NCBI GenBank assembly: GCA_030549495.1
Contig: JAUIRK010000365.1
Span: forward strand, 357,661 to 421,660
Reading direction: 5' to 3'
Length of the DNA: 64,000 bases
Source of the DNA: Nectonema munidae
Lineage: Eukaryota > Nematomorpha > Nectonematoida > Nectonematidae
Shown here: piece after piece, positions 57,548-64,000 of the stretch
Layout of the letters: the number at the start of each line of letters is the position of its first letter
Position numbering within the stretch: position 1 is the stretch's first letter
Made by a program: the position numbers and the translations under genes
Notes under the pieces: generated by a model
The model's input: the letters and a program-made list of their open reading frames with translations, nothing else
Told to the model about the DNA's origin: nothing
Database searches by the model: none

Positions 57548-60500
57548 TTTTATTACAACACACCCAGAGCCGATTATTTTACAGGCTTTTCCTTCTTTGT
57601 TAATTTTACAGAGACCAGCCCATTCACCAAGTTGCTTGCTATCTTCAACCTAGACAAAATTATTTGAAAGGAATAAGAAAAATTAACATTAACAGAAATA
57701 CATTAATGCTATCATTTAACTGGTAAAGGTTTATCTTGTGGACCCATTTGATATCAGCTAGCTATATCAAAATCATGAAATCGTCTAGAACTATAGGCTT
57801 AAATGGGTTAAGCCAGATGTTGCTAAAGTGGTTTCAAGTTTGGGAAAATATTGGGCAAAAAAAACAATAATATTTGGTCCCTTATTTTTGAAAAATAATT
57901 TTTTGCACGATTACACTTTTCAAAAGTTGTATTTTTTAAATTTAACCATATGTACGCGGTTGATGATTGATTAGAGCAATGATTCGCAAACTTTTTTCTC
58001 TTGTGGACCCTTTTCGAACTAAATTCTTTTTTTGGGCCCCTTATTTTTCATTGCTACCAATTATATTTTTTTTTATAAATATTAGAATAAGTAAGGCATT
58101 CTTAAACACAATTTTTTAATTGTTTACTCAATTATTTTATAAAAAAATTCAGAAAAATATGTTAATTAGTGTATGAGTTGAACTTGATGCTTTGAGGCTA
58201 AATTTGATATTTCAGGTTGCAATGAAATCAATGACAATCTTAAATCTCTATCAATAAAATTTAGTCGATTTTCATTTTTTAAATGCTCATAAATAAATTA
58301 TATTTTATTGATATGAAAATGGGAAAGCAATCACATGTAACCGAACTTCCTACCATAATATATCATTTTTGCAGTTTCATAACTTTTCCTTAACAATATT
58401 AAATTTTTATTCGATAAACATTTAAAATTACAAATTTGAAATATTTTTTATATGAACCTCTCTAAAAAAATTACTGACCCATTGGGGGTCCACATGGACC
58501 ACGTTGAGAAACACTGGATAATTAGAATGTTATTCTGTACATAGAATCATTCAAATCAAAAACAAACCTTCAGTTTATGGAAAAGTTAGAAGCAAAAAAA
58601 AACATTGGAGAATGTGATCGAAAGGGTTTTTTGAGATAAGCACTCTGTTTCAGAAAATTTTAGAATCGGATGCAACAAGAAGAGGGGCGTTAATCTAGAA
58701 CCACATCCTCACCTATGAAAAAGGTTATGCAACACCCAAGTATTTTCAAATTCAAGTGAAATGGTTTCAAATTTAAGTAACGTTTTCAAGTTTTAAAACT
58801 ATTTTATCTTTAGATTCGAAGTGAAAATTTTTTAAGATCGGTAATAAATATTTTTACAAAAATTAGTTTTTAGTTTGCATTTTTCAATTTTTTTTAGAAC
58901 TCTCAAAATTTGTAAAAGAAAAAAAATATCAAATATTTTCTATATTTTTTTTAGAAAAAAAATTTGATTTTTTGTCAACAAAAAATCAAATATTTTCAAA
59001 CTCAATAAAAAATTAGTTTTAAAGTCGAAGCTAAAAATAAAACAACTTAAAACTTGAAAAAATTTCACTTGAACTCGTAATTCTATATTTGATATTAATG
59101 ACATTCCAAGGCTCAAATTCCATGACTTTTTATGAATTCATAGGAAATATACACTCCTACTCGTAAGAAAAAGACTATTCCTACCATAAGAACGATTTGC
59201 GTCAATTGACTCATTTGATTTATTTTCTTTCACTATTGGGGTGAAAAAATTATAACAAATACAAAAAATTGCAAAAACTGGACACTTTATTGGTGATCTT
59301 GTCGACTAGTTTCGGAGTATAAACTCCTTTTCAAAGCAGTTAGTCTCTAATGTATAATCGGATTCGTTAAATCCTGGTGTCACTGTATTAAGAATATTTA
59401 TGAAAGATAAATCTAAAAATGGTTGCGGAAATAATTGAATGGTTTCTTTTTCTTGTAAAGTAAACTCATTGGTGATCTTACAAATCATTTAAATAAAATT
59501 AACTCAAAATGCGAAGAGGTCATCCAAAAATCTATTTTTCAGTAAGTAAACTAGAAGCATTTGTCAACACAAGCTTATAAACTTTTTCACCTTAGCAAAA
59601 AATTCATTTTATTAGAAATCGAAGCTTTGATAAGCATTTAAGTCAAAACTTGAATTTTCTATAAGATTTAACTATTTCAATTAATTTTATACTAAAACAT
59701 TTTGATTGTGATGATTCAATTATTTCCGAGAATATATTGTGAAAAGAGGAAGGATCAATTTAAGTAAAAAAATTTTAACTGCGCGCGTGTGTGTGTGCGA
59801 CTGTAATGATAGATCAGCTGTTCAATGCATATAGCCTAAATTATAAATAACTTAATGCTAGTTGCTATTATCTGTTATTTAAATTTTTTTCATTATTTTT
59901 AGGGGTCGTTCACAATTGACGTCAACCTTTTTTTTGATAAATTTCAACCCCCTCCCCCCTCATGTCAACTTTTAGATATATCATCACTTAACAAAACTGA
60001 CTTATGTCAACTTTGGATACCCCCCCCCCCCAGTTTTAGTTGACGTCAATTGTGAACGACCCCTTAGTGTTTATTTGTATGTGAATTGTTTCGATCAAAA
60101 TGACAAGTGATGTAAAATTGTATACTGTTCAAAAATGGGCAAAAGAACTTGATCCTAAGAAAGAATGGCTAAAGTACTAAGAAACAAATGGCATGGTGCA
60201 CACAATATCTTGTGATTTGTGTCAAAAACATGAGACAAAGCTGAACGCACCGAGAAATTTTAGTCCCTCTTTCATAGTAGGTAGGAATCAAGAAAACACT
60301 GCCTTAAAGAAAGACAATGTTGTCAAACATTCAAAGTCAGATATGCATGGCAAAGCTTTTAATCTTGAACACAAACCTGCATCTATCATAGTTATTTACA
60401 AGTCAACTCCTATTGGGAGATGTGTATCTTCTGCGTCTGTTGAAGAGGAGCAAAAAGTTGGAAAACTGATAGACATTAGCTATGTTTTGGCAAAAGAAGA

Positions 60501-62920
60501 ATTGCCGTTCAGTAAATATCCAAAAATTGCAGAACTAGAACTACGTCATGGTGTACATTTAGGCCAGGCATACTTGAATGAACCAAAGTGTCAAGAATTC
60601 ACACCCTGTATTGGCGAGATGAACTTGTGCAAAGCTTAGTCAAAGCCGAATACTTTTCTGTGATGCTTGATAGTTCCACTGATGTTAGCACCATTGAAAA
60701 AGAGGTGATCTTTGTTTTGTTTATTGATGAACAAGGTTGTGTGCAAACTAGATTCTTGCGATTAAATAATGTTAGCCATGCTAATGCCGAAGGATTAAAA
60801 CATGCGCTTGAAGACTCCTTCATGAGTGAAAAACTGCTATACAAAAAATAGCAGCTGCTACACAATATAAATTTTGCATAGCAGTTTTTGCTTTGCAAAA
60901 TTTTAAATGTAAATTTTACCCTGAACATATATATAAAAAAAAATATATTACTGATTTTTGGATGAAAAGGCATTAATTAATAATTTTTTAGAACCTTTAA
61001 AATGAAATTTTTTAGAAATGTTTGTAAGTTTTTCAATCAGCAATTTCTGCTCAATGTAAGGCAAAAAATTTGGAAGATCCTATAGGAGTCGCTGTAATAG
61101 ATTATAAAAACCCTCAAGCCAGGAATCATTCAACACAACTTAAATAAAATGTCTCACTAATTTAAAAATAATTTTTTTATTACCATTGGACATTTTTTAT
61201 ATAAGCAAAAATTTCAGTTATTTTTTATATAAAATTTCGCTTTGTGCCTATTTTGAAGTTTTTGTGCATGTGCTTCTTGGTGTTAATAAAAACGTAGAAA
61301 AGCTTTAAACGTTATCAGTTAGGCCTTTCGACGTGTAGTCCTGTCCATCAACTGATTTACCGATATTTTAATCGAAAAAAAGAATAACTGGGTATATTTT
61401 ACTTCCACTAATTTGATGCCATGGTGAGTACATAAAGCTTTAATTAATTTTGTGTACTGAGGCTCGTCGCAACTTTTAGACAAAAAACAAAGCACAGCTG
61501 AACGCCTGAAATAAAGAAAAAAGTAACATTTATTATTATAATCAAACGAGAAACAAAAGTTTAAAAATCATATATAAACTGGCTTTATACAGCGATAAAA
61601 AAATTGATTCACCACTAAAACACGATTCTTTGTTTAGTAGAGTAGGTAATATACTTTCTTGAAAATAAATAATTAGACCTGGACACACAGTGACACAACT
61701 CAAGGCAAACAAAGCGCAACTTCTATATAAAAGTACCGTTGCACTCTTATATAAAAAGTATAAACGGATAAGTGGATAAATTTTTGTGCATGAAGACTAA
61801 CCTAAAACTAAAAATCTATCAAATCAGGCAAAATTTTTTGAAATCAGAACGAAATAATTTTCAAATATTTATTATTAGTTTGCGAAAAAATAGGAATATA
61901 GAAAAACTGATATTTTCAAATTATATAAGCATATCTTCTCTCAATAAAAAATCAAATATTTTCGAACTCAATAAGTTTTCCAGTCGAACCTAAAAATAAA
62001 ACTACTTATAAGTTGAAAACGTTTCACCTAAATTTGAAACATTTCACTTGAACTTTCTCACCTTAGCAAAAAATTAATTTTATTAGAAATCGCAAAAATT
62101 CAAGTATAAAAAATGACTTAAAAAATGAATACAAAATTTTCTAATATTTGACATATATGCAAGTAGGCACTTTTTATCATGCCAATTTATTAATGAATTC
62201 CTTGAGAAAGTATTTCGATATAAAGCTCCAAAATGGTTGTTCTATCAGTTGTGCTATCAATGAATTATTGACTTGCTCAATAAAGTGGTCGATGAGCGAT
62301 TCATAAACACAACACTATATCGAAGAAAATAGGATAATTAGTCGTCATGCATGTCAATAAAGACTAGCATATTCCGCCGCCTTTTTTCAAAGCGGATTTT
62401 CACTATTGTCAAAAATAGATTTCAGAATATCTTTACACATTTTAATAAGCATCACGTATAGCTGATATCGAGCCTGTTCCACACCAATTTTAAGTGAGGA
62501 TAATTTTTTATTTAATAAATAATTATTATAGAACTAAAATTTTGATAAAAATGTTTAACTATAAACTCATTCTACCTTTAAAACATCATTTGCTCGATAT
62601 TATTTTCTATTATGAAAAACATAAAAAAATTAAATTCTCAAGAAGCAGAGTAAGTGATTATTCGTATCTCACAAACATTTTCTGAATGCAAAACCGTAAC
62701 ATGTAAAAGCATTGAATCAAAATATTATTGAAATAAAACGCAAATCAGAAAACACATTAATTTTCTATTAAAATTTTTTTATTGTAAAACTTATTTTTGG
62801 TGAAATAATAAAAAATAAATACTGATCCAAAGCCTTAACAGATTCTCGTATTCCTCTGACAATTTCTCCATGATACAGAGCGACTTTCAAAAGTTCCTTA
62901 ACAGCTTCATTCTTTTCCAT
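57548..62920 (-). CDS. Ribosomal protein S12 (eS12)-like gene, divergent
   Basis: Three exons on the minus strand: 62920-62823 (starts [19 protein letters not shown], ends in phase 2 at GTATTT), 61505-61403 (acceptor ATTTCAG, donor GTAAAA) and 57650-57548 (acceptor TTTGTCTAG, donor GTAAGC). The joined start reads [30 protein letters not shown], against [30 protein letters not shown] of eS12. The third exon reads [14 protein letters not shown], then shifts frame by one base at an AAA run before [17 protein letters not shown]. The usual last about 20 residues were not found. eS12 is normally almost invariant, so this is either a divergent paralogue, a recent pseudogene or a gene with a one-base sequence error. 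The ATG has A at -3 and G at +4. The parent family is an L7Ae-fold protein of the small ribosomal subunit. Confidence 0.82.
57977..58516. mobile_element. Non-autonomous hAT element
   Basis: It begins CAATGATTCGCAAACTTTTT with TGTGGACCC just inside, and ends GGACCACGTTGAGAAACACTG. The paired GTGGACC / GGTCCAC motifs are typical of one hAT end type. Flanks GATTAGAG and GATAATTA are partly alike. It lies in the second intron of the S12-like gene. Confidence 0.65.
59901..60064. mobile_element. Palindromic MITE
   Basis: The left end AGGGGTCGTTCACAATTGAC and its exact complement at the right extend 26 bases (through GTCAAC / GTTGAC). Between them are two C-rich runs. The flanks give a TA or TTA target, suggesting a Tc1/mariner-like MITE. 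It is inserted just upstream of the zinc-finger relic that follows, in the S12-like gene's intron. Confidence 0.8.
60100..60850 (+). pseudogene. Zinc-finger hAT relic (ZNF862/TTF-type)
   Basis: ATG 60100 begins [25 protein letters not shown], followed by a stop and then [26 protein letters not shown], a TTF-type zinc finger N-terminus as in ZNF862-like hAT proteins. [15 protein letters not shown] completes the His pair. After a frame change [21 protein letters not shown] gives the first catalytic Asp region. The copy stops at about 60850, so the second half of the transposase is absent. Confidence 0.7.
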
Positions 62921-64000
62921 TTTAGCTCAAATTTTAAGGAAATTTCCAAAAATGAGAAAAAAACTAAAAATACAAAAAGGATTTTTTTCATTTTTTCAAT
63001 TAAATAGAAAAAAAGTTGAATAGTTACTACTCCGTAAAAAGATATTGAGACACATTGAATAAAAGCATAAAGTAAAACGCAACTTTACGCCAACCTTGAA
63101 GGAACAAAAAGTAAATTAAACTCGATAGCGCCCCCTAAAGGGTTTTTAAATTCGTGAGGGGATCTGTGAAAATTTATGATTTTTTTCTTGTTGGAAAGAA
63201 AAAAATAGTTTGTATAATTTGTGGTAATTCTATTTAGGAAAACAATTTACATACGTAGCTATAAATCGTGGATTTGCATGGTAAGTACTTTGAAAAGTGT
63301 TGGAACTTGGGTAGGTCTTTAAGCAGCAAAGCAAACTTCATACGGTAAAATATACATTCGAGGGATAACTCATGTGAGATTCTTATTTGAGTCAAATTCC
63401 AAGAGTGTAAATTACTTTGTAATAAATATTATATATAAATGAGATATTGCTGGCATTATATTTTCTTTATTTTTAGTATTTTTTAGCATCTTTCATATTC
63501 AATTAGATTCCGTTAGACGGTTTTAATCCTGGTTTAAATATAATTATAAGTTAAAAAAATATGTTACTTATAAAGAAGTTAGCACGGTATGGTTGGTCTA
63601 GCTTTATTCAATATTTGAAACATCCTTGAAAAAATATTTATCAAGATATTTTCGGCCCGGAACACGTTATTTGTATAAAGATGGACACAAGCATTAGAGA
63701 TAATTCTTAACTTAACCATCCGTTAGTCGCAAAATATCTCAGAGATACATACTTAAAGTAAATTGAGATAAAAGAAAAAATATAATCATTTTTGTTATTT
63801 GAAACTTATAGTATTTTATCTACAAAAAGAATGCTTTTGATAGGTATTTTTTGATTTTTTACATTTTATCTCACAGATGAACGGCGACTAAACTTGTTAT
63901 AAATGTAAAATATCTAGTATTTGTTTCTTTTTCAAATTTTTTTCCTAAAAAATATTAAAAGTGTTTTTATAATAATTTTTTTATTAGTTTGGATAAACTA
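62921..64000. other. Interval upstream of the S12-like gene, nothing recognised
   Basis: AT-rich DNA to the end of the window without an ORF or repeat that I can support. The promoter of the S12-like gene should lie at its left edge. A pyrimidine-rich start site typical of ribosomal protein genes is not obvious. Confidence 0.4.

Overview
The window is AT-rich animal DNA with spliced genes, spliceosomal introns and a dense load of decayed transposons. The conserved genes (Van Gogh, PNLDC1/Trimmer, an eS12-like ribosomal protein) make it metazoan. The transposon mix (many hAT families, piggyBac, a jockey/CR1-type LINE, tRNA-derived SINEs) suggests an arthropod. A copepod crustacean such as a sea louse is my best guess, but that is inference only.

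Layout. 1-0.6 kb: two possible exons of an unrecognised gene. 1.7-13.8 kb (+): a multi-exon gene for a Gln/Pro/Gly-rich repetitive protein in which every intron is phase 1; its introns hold a piggyBac-like element, SINEs, hAT relics and a small ORF with a signal peptide. 14.7-28.2 kb (-): the planar-polarity gene Vang/strabismus in at least seven identifiable exons, with one GC-AG intron and introns full of MITEs. 29.7-38.6 kb (+): PNLDC1 (piRNA 3' trimming exonuclease) in two exons separated by a 7 kb transposon-filled intron; it lies head-to-head with Vang, about 1.5 kb apart. 38.9-43.3 kb: an hAT fossil split by a LINE. 46.6-47.1 kb (-): an unrecognised secreted-protein gene. 48.2-50.0 kb: a piggyBac element with a broken transposase. 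52.5-54.7 kb: an hAT element with intact ends and a perfect 8-bp target duplication. 55.2-56.6 kb: another hAT fossil. 57.5-62.9 kb (-): a divergent ribosomal protein S12-like gene in three visible exons, whose introns contain an hAT element, a MITE and a zinc-finger hAT relic. The last kilobase shows nothing recognisable.

The real coding content lies mostly in short spliced exons that a plain long-ORF search misses. The models below rest on reading-frame phase, splice signals and protein similarity recalled from memory, not on a database search. Three tracts of extreme homopolymer and one imperfect 2.2 kb duplication suggest that parts of the assembly are unreliable.
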